Assembly (NCBI RefSeq): GCF_000829055.1
Contig: NZ_AP012544.1
Span: 2,860,930-2,924,929 of the forward strand
DNA from: Lacticaseibacillus casei DSM 20011 = JCM 1134 = ATCC 393
Lineage (GTDB): Bacteria > Bacillota > Bacilli > Lactobacillales > Lactobacillaceae
DNA length: 64,000 nucleotides
Direction: 5' to 3'
Position numbers and translations under genes: made by a program. The notes below the pieces were generated by a model. That model was not told where the DNA came from. It saw nothing but the letters and a program-made list of their open reading frames with translations, and did no database searches. Of this stretch, positions 6,437-15,095 are shown piece after piece (positions within the stretch are counted from its first letter, which is position 1; each line of letters starts with the position of its first letter).

Positions 6437-7697
6437 CGTAAATTGCAAGAACAAGTTAGCCAGTCGTTGAGGACAATCCCAGAACAGGCCGTTATCAAAT
6501 AGAAGTTGTGGCGCTAGAGAGACTACTGGGCCATGCGGCGAACGCGCCGAGCTTCGGCCTCAAAGTTTTGCTGGGGTGTGCAGTAGCCCTGTTGTTTGCG
6601 AGGCAACTGATTCAAGCGGTCTTGCGTGGCCTGCACTTGACTAGGGCTAATGTCATCTAGGGACATGCCCTTAGGGAAGTCCTGGCGAATCATCCGGTTA
6701 TGTGCCTCGTTGGTGCCACGGTCGCAGGACGTGTAAGGATGGGCGTAGAAGATCTCAGTTTCCGTCCCAGCAAAAGCAGTATTTAAGGCGGTGAACTCGG
6801 GTCCGTTGTCGGCTGTGATGGTCTTGATGCAAGCTCCCCATTCGCGCTTGATTCCACGCAATGCATAGCTCACAGAGTCTGCATCTCGTCCTTCGATCAA
6901 GCGGAGAAGTTGGCAACGGGTCTTGCGCTCAATCAGAGTCAAGATGACGCTCTCCTTGCCATTGCGTTTACCGACAATGGTATCCATCTCCCAGTGACCG
7001 AACTGCCTGCGTCGTTCAACGACCTTAGGCCGTTCCTCGATACTGCGGCCAGCCAGGCGCTTAGCCTTGGTGTGGTGCTGGTGAGAGGTCTTCCGCTTAG
7101 TCTTCTCCAACAGGTCGATATTTCGAATCTCTAGGCGTTGGTCGTCAATGTACTGGTACAAAGTCGAGGCACAAACAAGCTCTTCAGGAGTAAACAGCTT
7201 GTGTCGCTTGGCATAGCCGATTGAAGCATCCGGCGACCATTTGTCCTGCTTAGCTCGCTGTACGTACCAGGCTAAGAAGACCTGTACGCTGGCGAACTTG
7301 TCAGGACGATGGCAGCTCAAGCGTGCAGTCTCGTAACGTGCCTGAGCAGCCTCTGGCAGGTATTGTCGATGGTAGACGCGCTTGCCATTACTCTTCTTGA
7401 CCTGATCTACTGTACCTCGCTTGATTTCATTATTAATGGTCTGCGGGCAGACGCCAATTTCAGCAGCAATCCAACGATTGGACTTCCCAGCTTGGCGGAA
7501 TCCGGCCACTTTTCCGCGCTCGAGTGATGTTAAGTGCTGACCTTTTTGGCGGTGTGTGCTATCCTGTTTCTGCATCAAGACAATATCCTCTTCCATTGTT
7601 TGTGTAGGAACTTCAATGATACAGGATATCTGTTCTTGATGTTTTTTATTGTCCAAAAAATTTTGAGACAGTGGCTAACTTGATTCTAAAATGCGCG
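6437..7697 (-). mobile_element. IS30-family insertion sequence, IS30-B copy 1
   Basis: The boundaries are set by identity with the copy at 44370-45630 (1261 bases each). The terminal inverted repeats share CAAGTTAGCCA and match at about 18 of 26 positions. It interrupts the histidine kinase on the left and abuts an IS3 element on the right. Confidence 0.88.
6523..7656 (-). CDS. IS30-family transposase (IS30-B copy 1)
   Basis: This 377-residue IS30 transposase has an N-terminal helix-turn-helix (KSNRWIAAEIGVCPQTINNEI), a central region, and a DDE core (HWEMDTIVGKRNGKESVI, then TADNGPEF, then the EAHNRMIRQDFPKG block). It is longer than the IS30-A protein and belongs to a different subgroup. 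The frame as given starts at a TTG; an internal ATG (MEEDIVLMQKQ) is an alternative start. It is almost identical to the copy at 44456-45589, with one residue seen to differ (QARYETA against QVRYETA), which shows recent spread within this genome. Confidence 0.92.
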   Translation of the reverse strand: MDNKKHQEQISCIIEVPTQTMEEDIVLMQKQDSTHRQKGQHLTSLERGKVAGFRQAGKSNRWIAAEIGVCPQTINNEIKRGTVDQVKKSNGKRVYHRQYLPEAAQARYETARLSCHRPDKFASVQVFLAWYVQRAKQDKWSPDASIGYAKRHKLFTPEELVCASTLYQYIDDQRLEIRNIDLLEKTKRKTSHQHHTKAKRLAGRSIEERPKVVERRRQFGHWEMDTIVGKRNGKESVILTLIERKTRCQLLRLIEGRDADSVSYALRGIKREWGACIKTITADNGPEFTALNTAFAGTETEIFYAHPYTSCDRGTNEAHNRMIRQDFPKGMSLDDISPSQVQATQDRLNQLPRKQQGYCTPQQNFEAEARRVRRMAQ

Positions 7698-7937
7698 TAC
7701 GACAAAGAATTCAAACAAAACATTATCAACCTATATAAGCAAGGCGAATCAGCTGCCCAAATGGCCAGAGAATATGGCATTGGCTATTCAACAGTTCATA
7801 AGTGGATCCAGGGCCAGGCCAAAACTCAATCCGGTAAATCGCCAGACGAAATCAAAGCGATGGAAAAGCGACTGGCTTCGCTGTCTGAGGAGAACGAAAT
7901 CCTAAAAAAAGCCCTAGGCTTTCTTGCGCAGAAGTAA
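7671..7937 (+). CDS. IS3-family OrfA (transposase HTH subunit), 5' end replaced by IS30-B
   Basis: An 88-residue protein with a helix-turn-helix (SAAQMAREYGIGYSTVHKWI) and a C-terminal leucine-zipper-like helix (LASLSEENEILKKALGFLAQK), as in OrfA of the IS150/IS3 group. OrfA binds the IS ends. The first residues (MANLILK) are read from the end of IS30-B, so the native start and left inverted repeat are lost. Near the end is a run of seven A (7904-7910) where a -1 ribosomal shift would fuse OrfA to OrfB; this is the normal route to the active OrfAB transposase in this family. Confidence 0.8.
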   Translation: MANLILKCAYDKEFKQNIINLYKQGESAAQMAREYGIGYSTVHKWIQGQAKTQSGKSPDEIKAMEKRLASLSEENEILKKALGFLAQK

Positions 7938-8833
7938 CCAATATCTTTGATTACATTCACCAAGAAAGCCATCACCACCAGGTAACCAAGATGTGCCGAA
8001 TCCTCGGTGTTTCCAGAGCTCAGTATTATCGTTATCGATCCCCCAAACCTTCAAAACGCCGGGCCGAAGATGCGGGCTTGAAACAACGGATTCTGCGGAT
8101 CTTTGCGGAATTTAAGCAGCGATACGGTGTTATGAAGATCCACCATGAATTGAATCTGGAACTTCAACCACTGCAGCTTCGGTGCAGTCCACGACGGATT
8201 TCCCGGCTCATGAAGGAACTGGATATCCACTCCGTTACCGTCAATAAGTGGAAAGCGGCTTCGGCTTCCAAAACCAAGGTTGAACAGCGTCCCAACTTGC
8301 TTAAGCAGGATTTCTCGACCACTGGTTTAAATCAAAAATGGACCGCTGATATGACCTATATTCAAACGAAGCGTAATGGCTAGTGTTACTTATCAACCAT
8401 CATGGACCTGCACTCACGACGGATTATCGGCTATTCGTTCTCAAAAAAGATGGATACTGATTTAGTCTTAAAGACCCTTGAAAGCGCGGTTAAAAATCGA
8501 ACCATTACTGGGGACCTGATTATCCATACGGATTTAGGATCACAGTATACCAGCGATGATTACAATCAACGTTTAACTGAGCTACATATCCGCCACTCAT
8601 ACAGCCGTAAGGGTTGTCCGTATGATAATGCGCCAATGGAATCCTTTCACGCTTCCCTCAAAAAGGAATGTGTTTATCCAGTGCCGGTCTTTGAAGATTA
8701 TGAAACTGCCGCTGCCGTCCTTTTTGAATATGTGCATGCTTTTTACAATAGGAAGAGAATTCATAGTTCACTGGGCTACCAGACCCCCTTACAAGTTGAA
8801 ATTGCAACACTTACGAGCCAAATGGCCGCCTGA
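7905..8833 (+). pseudogene. IS3-family OrfB (DDE transposase) with an in-frame amber codon
   Basis: The frame is -1 relative to OrfA and open from the A7 slip site. It contains the HTH_21 region (CRILGVSRAQYYRYR) and an rve integrase core: DMTYIQTKRNG, then HTDLGSQYTSDDY, then ESFHASLKKECVY. A TAG at 8381-8383 sits where the family has Trp (NG-W-CYLSTIMDLHSRR), giving two separate frames 7991-8383 and 8402-8833. A single G-to-A change accounts for it. The element is therefore probably dead in cis; the loss of the left end by IS30-B insertion agrees. The right end lies around 8930-8945. Confidence 0.82.
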
Positions 8834-8935
8834 TTTAATGCTTTCCAGGGTTCAAATAAGTTATTAATCGCGATTAATGATTTATTTGAGCTGTGGAAGG
8901 TAAACGCGGTTCTGAATGTCTCTTAAAATCTGTCT

Positions 8936-9525
8936 CAAATATTGACTTCAATCCACGTTGACCATCGATCCAAATATAATCAATCTTTGGGGCGATCAAT
9001 TGAACAGCGTCCCATGATGATTAATCAACGTAAGCGCATCGGCGATTTTGAACTAGATACAGTCGTTGGTCCTCGTGGGCATAGTAAGGAAGTTTTATTA
9101 ACTTTAATCGATCGCAAATCACGGTTCCCTTGGGCATACCGGTTAAAAGATCGGACGACAGCGACTGTTAATGAAGCACTAACTAAGTTCCTAACCACTT
9201 TTAATGGTCCGGTGCACAGCTTTACTGTGGACCGTGGCACTGAGTTTAGTGGGCTAGTATCACTTGAATCACAATATGGTATTAAGACCTATTATTGCCA
9301 TGCTTATACTCCAGCTGAACGTGGTAGTAATGAACGCTTTAATCGGAATTTACGTTATTTTTATCCTAAAGGGACTCGTTTTGAGCACATTAGTGCTCAA
9401 GATTTAACGACGACGTTACTCCAAATTAACCAGCGACCGCTTAAAATACTCGACTGGCAAACACCGTATCAGGTTATGCTGATAAATTTGTCCAAAAATT
9501 CGGATTAAATTTGCAATCTACCCTA
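8936..9525 (+). pseudogene. 5'-truncated IS30-family transposase remnant (third type, IS30-C)
   Basis: The frame 8942-9508 encodes the DDE core of an IS30 transposase: FELDTVVGPRGHSKEVLLTL, TVDRGTEFSGL and AERGSNERFNRN. The helix-turn-helix N-terminal third is missing; the coding sequence starts directly after the IS3 right end, which evidently inserted into or recombined with it. It is clearly different from IS30-A and IS30-B. The right end (TTTGCAATCTA) resembles the IS30-A end. It is a relic, not an active gene, and lies 40 bases from the TerC gene's stop codon. Confidence 0.8.
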
Positions 9526-9548
9526 CGAACAACTCGTAGTCCATCAGT

Positions 9549-10298
9549 TTAATTTTTTTTAGTTGTTGTGCGCCGGCGGATCACGTGAATAATCAACGTC
9601 ACAATAATCGCTCCCACTACCAGCAACCCAAACAAGGTGGCTGGAATCTCAATATCAATCGCTGGAATTGAAATAAAGAGCTTCACAGCAATCAAGGCAA
9701 TTAAGATGTAGGCCATTGGTTCCAACTCCGGAATCTTCTGCATGAGGCGCATAATAACTTCGGCGACTCCCCGCATGGCCAGAATCCCAATCAGTCCCCC
9801 GATTAGCACAATGACTGGATTAGACGAAATAGCTAACGCTGCTAAGACTGAATCCACCGAGAAAATAATATCCATCATTTCAATTTGAAGCACGACGGCC
9901 CAAAACAAGGGCAACCATCGATGTTTCTTTTCTGAAGCTAACTTACGGGTATGCTTGACTCGCGTCCGGGTAAAGAATTGAAAGACCAAGTACAATAGGT
10001 ATAATGCACCAATGACTTTAATTTCCCAGAAATGAATCAAATACGTTCCCAATCCAATGATAACAAACCGGAAAAAGTAAGCCCCCCAAATACCATAAAA
10101 CAATGACTTTTCCTGCTGTTCACGAGTAGGTAGTGACTGCGTTTGCGCGGCTAGAACCACGGCATTATCAACTGACAAAAGGCACTCAATTAAGACCAAT
10201 GAAAAGATAATCAGCCAATCGTCGCCTGAGGTAATCACGGTTTCCCAATTATGGAGATCAAAGAACGGTCCGTACAATTGACCCAAAAAGTGTAACAA
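9549..10298 (-). CDS. TerC-family integral membrane protein
   Basis: A 249-residue protein with about seven membrane helices. Two characteristic TerC repeats carry acidic residues inside the membrane: LIECLLSVDNAVVLAA near the N-terminus and IIFSVDSVLAALA in the middle. TerC proteins (for example YkoY/YceF/MeeY) export or handle metal ions, especially manganese, and in Bacillus help metallate secreted proteins. The start appears to be TTG at 10298, with a GAAGGAG site further upstream than usual. It stands alone, between an IS30 remnant and an ISL3 element. The manganese role is family knowledge; the substrate here is not shown by the sequence. Confidence 0.85.
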   Translation of the reverse strand: MLHFLGQLYGPFFDLHNWETVITSGDDWLIIFSLVLIECLLSVDNAVVLAAQTQSLPTREQQEKSLFYGIWGAYFFRFVIIGLGTYLIHFWEIKVIGALYLLYLVFQFFTRTRVKHTRKLASEKKHRWLPLFWAVVLQIEMMDIIFSVDSVLAALAISSNPVIVLIGGLIGILAMRGVAEVIMRLMQKIPELEPMAYILIALIAVKLFISIPAIDIEIPATLFGLLVVGAIIVTLIIHVIRRRTTTKKN

Positions 10299-10410
10299 TG
10301 CTTGCTTCAGCTCCTTCAGATATTAATTTTTGCTGGATTTAATGTACCATATTCCCCATTAACTTGCGATTGATTCTACTAATTTTCCGTAAGTCAGACG
10401 TGAGGCGACT

Positions 10411-10501
10411 GGTAACATTTCACACCATTTTTCTCAAGTTATTAAAAAAGTTACCAAAACGCTACGCTTCTGTTACCTGTTCGCAACTAAGCCGCGTTAC
10501 C
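10411..10501. promoter_or_regulatory. Repeated GTTACC motifs upstream of TerC
   Basis: GTTACC occurs at 10450, 10472 and 10496 (spacing 22 and 24) and in inverse orientation at 10411. They lie 110-200 bases upstream of the TerC start and could be binding sites of a regulator. I do not recognise the cognate protein. Confidence 0.3.
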
Positions 10502-10535
10502 ATGAGGACATTAAAAAGAGGGAAAGGGATTTTAT

Positions 10536-11997
10536 GGGTCTACACTTTCTGGTGTTGAGAAATAATCAACACTGAACGTATAGGCCCTTTTTGGATAACG
10601 CAAAAAGACACCTACTCAGTGTCCATGCTATGCTTGTTAGCGTCGAAACCAAAAGCAAGCGAGGTTATGAGTAAATGTCCCAATACGATCCTACACTGTC
10701 CGCCCTTGGAATACCAGACCATAATATCAAAGTAGCCTTTGTTCGTCATGAATATCGCGGCAACGGGGTACGTCGCCGCCAGTATCATGTGATTGATGCC
10801 GAGCTGACTTACCGGTTAACCCGGTGCCCACTGTGTGGCTTTGAGGCCTTGCACCCTAACGGGTTTTACACGGCCCACGTGCGCGTCCTCAACGGGGTTG
10901 AAATGCCGACAGTCATTGACTTGCACAAGCAACGATGGCGCTGTCATAACTGTTACCACACAGTCAGTGCCAAGACGCCACTCGTGCAACCCAACCACAC
11001 GATCGCCGCTCACATGACAGAACGAATCATGAAGTTAGCGCATGAACGGTTGCCAGTCAAAACCATCGCCCGTATTATCGGAATCTCAGCCTCCTCGGTT
11101 CAACGGATCATTGACCAAAATCTCAAACTCCGACCGGCTCGCCGGCTACCCACGCGACTCTGCTTTGATGAGTTCCGTTCCACTCATGGCATGATGTCGT
11201 TTATCTGTCTTGATGCCGATTCACATCGTCTGATTGCCTTGCTTGGTGACCGATTCAACCGCACGATTAAAAACTTCTTCATCGCTCATTATTCACTCGC
11301 TGAACGCACTCGGGTCCAGACGGTCACCATGGACATGAATGCAGCTTATCAGACGATTATTCATGAGGTTTTCCCCAAGGCCCAAGTCGTCATTGATCGG
11401 TTCCATATCATTCAACTTGCGGCTCGTGCCCTTGATCAGGTACGCGTCCAAGCGCTCAAACAGCTTGATGACAAGCACAGCCGTCCTTATAAGATCATGA
11501 AGACAAACTGGCGGCTTTTTCATCAAACTGCGCCTGACGCTAAACACAAACAGTTCCTGTTTGGTTTGAATGAAGACGTCACGCAACAGGAGGCCATCGA
11601 TATCGCACTTGATACTGAGCCCAAGCTCAAGCAAACCTACGAGACCTACTTAGCGCTTCATGATGCTTTGATGGTGAAGAAACATCCCGCGGAACTGGCA
11701 AACCTGTTAGCTACTTACGAGCCAAACGGTACGGCAATGGACATGACGATCGCGACGCTTAAGCGACACAAAGTCGCTGTTCTCGCCGCTGTCACCAGCC
11801 CTTATTCCAACGGTCCGATCGAAGGGGTTAACCGCCTCATCAAGTCACTCAAACGATCCTGTTTTGGCTTCAAGAATCAGCTGAACTTCTTCAAACGAAT
11901 CTACCAAATCACGGCATAACATGACAAAGACGGCTCCCCAAATGGAGAACCGCCTCAAATGATAAATTTATTCTTCAACACCAGTTGACGTAGAGCC
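10536..11997 (+). mobile_element. ISL3-family insertion sequence
   Basis: Imperfect terminal inverted repeats flank one transposase gene: left GGGTCTACACTTTCTGGTG, right (reverse complement) GGCTCTACGTCAACTGGTG, both continuing TTGA. The length of about 1.46 kb is normal for ISL3. No exact 8-base target duplication is seen. Confidence 0.88.
10675..11919 (+). CDS. ISL3-family transposase
   Basis: A 414-residue transposase. The N-terminus has a zinc-finger-like CPLCGFEALH...CHNCYH pattern, followed by a helix-turn-helix (KTIARIIGISASSVQRII) and the DDE region of the ISL3/DUF-transposase type: FDEFRSTHGMMSF, TMDMNAAYQ, VIDRFHIIQLA, and GPIEGVNRLIKSLKR near the end. It mobilises its own element. 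The length is within the usual range and there are no internal stops, so it appears intact. Neighbours are TerC and the GH15-like gene, both on the opposite strand. Confidence 0.92.
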   Translation: MSQYDPTLSALGIPDHNIKVAFVRHEYRGNGVRRRQYHVIDAELTYRLTRCPLCGFEALHPNGFYTAHVRVLNGVEMPTVIDLHKQRWRCHNCYHTVSAKTPLVQPNHTIAAHMTERIMKLAHERLPVKTIARIIGISASSVQRIIDQNLKLRPARRLPTRLCFDEFRSTHGMMSFICLDADSHRLIALLGDRFNRTIKNFFIAHYSLAERTRVQTVTMDMNAAYQTIIHEVFPKAQVVIDRFHIIQLAARALDQVRVQALKQLDDKHSRPYKIMKTNWRLFHQTAPDAKHKQFLFGLNEDVTQQEAIDIALDTEPKLKQTYETYLALHDALMVKKHPAELANLLATYEPNGTAMDMTIATLKRHKVAVLAAVTSPYSNGPIEGVNRLIKSLKRSCFGFKNQLNFFKRIYQITA

Positions 11998-12288
11998 GAA
12001 TTTGAAGGACTTATGGTACATCTCCATGCTCCACCAATACATCTTGATGGCAACTATAAAAAATTGACAATATTGTAAGTTAGTTCACTATACATCATCC
12101 GGACTGTAATGGGAACTAGCAGTTGATATAGTTCTTCATTTGCGAGCGTTTTGATACAACTCAAATGCCCATTCAGCTCCACGTACAATGTTAGGCTGCC
12201 ATTAAAAGATAATTGATCATTATCATAAGATAATACTCAAGTCATTCCAGTGGTGAAAATACTATCGACTGATTTTTTGCTATTGAAC

Positions 12289-14991
12289 TTACTTGTTGTA
12301 GTAATCGTTGAGCGCTAGAATATATGAACCTGAACCGAAGCCGCCCATTGGAACTGAACCGGCATAGTCTTGGTTAGTGTAATCTAGTAATTCTGGAATT
12401 AGGTAATAATTGTTCTGAGCTTGGCTGGTCATCCAGTCAATCAACGTTTTGGATTCTGAACGATCGCCCATTTTAGCCAATGCGCCGGCAATTCGTAAAT
12501 CAATAAAACCCCATTCACGCGAATCATACAAATCACCGTCTTGATCACGCATAAATCCTGGGGTGCTGCCAGTTTTGATTCGCAGATATTTGTTGTAACT
12601 GGCAATCATTCCTTGAGCTAACGATGAATTCGAGGGAACCAAGCCCTGATTGATGGCCTCAACCGTTGAACCATCATTTTCATGTTGACTATCACCTTTG
12701 CGTTCTATCGATGAAGCAATAATTTGTTGGCCATCTTCTGTGGTAATCAGGTTCTTCAAAATGCTGGTTTTCAGCTTGGCTGCAGCTTGGCTATACTTTT
12801 GATAGGAATCGTTAAAACCAAGTTTTTGCGCCATATCGGCAGCTGATTGTAGACCTGACCAAGCCGTAATGTCAGTGAAAGCAAATTGTTGTCTGGCTGG
12901 AGCATTTTTCAAAACAGAATATGGCGTCCAATGTTCTTCCCAAATTGAAGAATCTGGCTGAATTAAACCATTTTGCTTATTGGCCAATTCGATCAGCAAA
13001 TCAGCATCTTGAGTTGTGATCTTATACCAATTAGTACTTTTAATATTTTCTTGAATGATTGGCTCTTGCTTAGCCTTTTCTTTGGTCAATTCGGCTTGCT
13101 TAACCTTAAGCCAGTTGCTAGCAGTTTGCTGCTGAGCATTTGCATTGACTAAAGCCGACTTGGCAGTCTTGACCTGGTCCTTAGCTGTAGTTAGCTGTTG
13201 CTGGGCTTGGGCAATCACTTGGTTTTGCTTGTTGAGTTCTTTAGTTAACTCTGCTTGTTTAGCAGTTAACCAAGCCTGAGCTTTTTGTTTGTCCTGGGCA
13301 GTTTTTGCGTGTCGTAAAGTTTGTTTGGCAGCTTTAACAATTCCTTGTTTGCGTTTGATCCAACCCTTTGCTGTATTAATCGTTGTTTTGGTCGTCTGCT
13401 TAACTTGCTCTTCTTTAGCTTTGGCAGTCTGATAGGTGTTCTTAGCGGTTACAGTGGTCTGTTTAGCTGTCGTCAATCCTTGATTTGCACTATCAACAAT
13501 TTGTTGTTTGCGGCTAATCCATTGTTGAGCTGTCAGCACCTGTTGATTGTTCAAAAGGAAACTATAGTCATGCGTCTGATTAATATAATCATCTAAAACC
13601 CATAGGACTAAGCCCCAACCGTCAAATTCAATGTTCGGACCATTGTCATTATAATCAGAGTCCTCGCTGCCATCACCAAAATAGCGACAGACTGACAAAA
13701 GATAGTTTGAACTCAATTTAGTGTTCAGTCCATAAATTGGAGCTGAAGTATTATTACTTTCAATATAATTTTTCTGGAAGTAATTCGTCCCATCGCTGTT
13801 TTGCTTCGTCTTAGCATTCAAGAAAAAGTTCAAGGCTTCCTTGGCTTCTTGGTAATGCCCCGAGTCAATTAAGGCTTTAATCGAGTAAGAACCATCGCGA
13901 ACCCAAGCAATGCTCCATTCGCCTGGAATTAAACTGGCTAGAACCTGACCATAACCTTCGCTCTTTTCTCTAACCTGCGACATTTTCAAGACAGCAGTTG
14001 ACTGGCGATAAGTCTGAGTTTCTTGCGAGTTTAGTCCTTTAGGCATCCGTTCTTTAGCGTGCCAATTTTGCCACCAATTTTCTTCCTGCTGCAAAATTGC
14101 GGCCGGCGATCCCTGCAAAGATGTTTGAGCATTACTATCGACCGTTTGACTTAATTGATTTTCATTACCGTCTTCTCGCAGACCAATTTCAACCCCAAAC
14201 CATTGACTCTGACCAGCTGAAATTTGAATATTTTTGTTCTCAAACCCATTGACTAGGTCATCACCCTTGCTCTGAATAGAATTATTCAAGTTACTGTTGC
14301 TCTGCAAATAGTTGACTGGTGTCTGATTTTGGTTACCAGTTTGATAGAGCTGATTTTGTGAATTCAGGTTCTTATAAATCGCAAAGCTGCCAGTTTGAGC
14401 GTTGAATTCTTTAATATAGTTGTTAGACGAATTATAGCTTGTCTCTTCGTCCTTTGTCGCGTAGTCTGTACCAAGATGCAAGTTCTGCTGTGAAAATAAT
14501 GAAACATTTCGAGTCGGACCATTATTAGTCACCTTGACCAACATATACATGATTGAGGAACTGCCATCATCCGTGCCGGAAAATGGTGTGAAGTAATAGC
14601 TGTCAAAAGTAAGCTGATCATGGTGTTGGACCGAATGAATGATATTAGTGCCATTAATATATTCTGCTTGATCAACTGCAAGATTATTCAACCAAACAGT
14701 TTTGTTATTGTTAACTTGGTAGCCAAAATAGGCGTCATAAAGATAGTTAGGTGTTGTACTACCATCTTTTTCATGTGAAAAAATGTGGTGTTGGAGACGA
14801 ATCAGCTTCGCATCTTTTTTTGAATAAATGCCAGCACAAATTCCATTTGAAGTTGTCAATTGATCCCATGAGTTGTGCCCAGTATAACTAGAGTTGGTAT
14901 CTGCTAATACCTTTCCACCGCCAAATAAAAACGTAAGACAAAAACTCGTCAAAAATACTTTAAACATAAATTTTACGCTGCGCAAATTCAT
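12289..14991 (-). CDS. Secreted GH15-like glycosidase with a coiled-coil insertion
   Basis: The 900-residue protein starts at 14991 (MNLRSVKFMFK), after a G-rich ribosome site AAGGGGGGGG; a longer frame to 15066 lacks one. A signal peptide (about 1-31, cleavage near VLADT) exports it. An N-terminal beta-rich domain (about 35-300) precedes an alpha/alpha-barrel: WSIAWVRDGSYSIKAL (about 360-376), IEFDGWGLVLWVL (about 454-466), SSIWEEHW (about 682-689, with the likely catalytic Glu) and SREWGFIDLRIAGAL near the end. These match glucoamylase-type GH15 enzymes, which release glucose from alpha-glucans. About 165 residues of helical, Gln/Lys/Ala-rich sequence (487-650) interrupt the barrel. There is no LPXTG anchor. 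Substrate is inferred. Confidence 0.75.
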   Translation of the reverse strand: MNLRSVKFMFKVFLTSFCLTFLFGGGKVLADTNSSYTGHNSWDQLTTSNGICAGIYSKKDAKLIRLQHHIFSHEKDGSTTPNYLYDAYFGYQVNNNKTVWLNNLAVDQAEYINGTNIIHSVQHHDQLTFDSYYFTPFSGTDDGSSSIMYMLVKVTNNGPTRNVSLFSQQNLHLGTDYATKDEETSYNSSNNYIKEFNAQTGSFAIYKNLNSQNQLYQTGNQNQTPVNYLQSNSNLNNSIQSKGDDLVNGFENKNIQISAGQSQWFGVEIGLREDGNENQLSQTVDSNAQTSLQGSPAAILQQEENWWQNWHAKERMPKGLNSQETQTYRQSTAVLKMSQVREKSEGYGQVLASLIPGEWSIAWVRDGSYSIKALIDSGHYQEAKEALNFFLNAKTKQNSDGTNYFQKNYIESNNTSAPIYGLNTKLSSNYLLSVCRYFGDGSEDSDYNDNGPNIEFDGWGLVLWVLDDYINQTHDYSFLLNNQQVLTAQQWISRKQQIVDSANQGLTTAKQTTVTAKNTYQTAKAKEEQVKQTTKTTINTAKGWIKRKQGIVKAAKQTLRHAKTAQDKQKAQAWLTAKQAELTKELNKQNQVIAQAQQQLTTAKDQVKTAKSALVNANAQQQTASNWLKVKQAELTKEKAKQEPIIQENIKSTNWYKITTQDADLLIELANKQNGLIQPDSSIWEEHWTPYSVLKNAPARQQFAFTDITAWSGLQSAADMAQKLGFNDSYQKYSQAAAKLKTSILKNLITTEDGQQIIASSIERKGDSQHENDGSTVEAINQGLVPSNSSLAQGMIASYNKYLRIKTGSTPGFMRDQDGDLYDSREWGFIDLRIAGALAKMGDRSESKTLIDWMTSQAQNNYYLIPELLDYTNQDYAGSVPMGGFGSGSYILALNDYYNK

Positions 14992-15095
14992 GTTTTCCCC
15001 CCCCTTATTTAAAATATTAGGATTAATGACAATGTTTGTGTGAAAATGAAAAAAAAGTGGTACCATTCTTCTACTAAAGCTATAGCATATTGATG

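Noticed and set aside
6010..8383. Amber codons in two unrelated genes (kinase and IS3 OrfB), suggesting stop-codon readthrough or recoding
   Set aside because: Both genes are also truncated by IS elements, the integrase relic shows TAA and TAG alike, and intact genes here use TAG as a normal stop. Plain decay explains it.
10299..10535. Manganese (yybP-ykoY) riboswitch before the TerC gene
   Set aside because: The conserved loop sequences of that riboswitch could not be found; only GTTACC repeats are visible.
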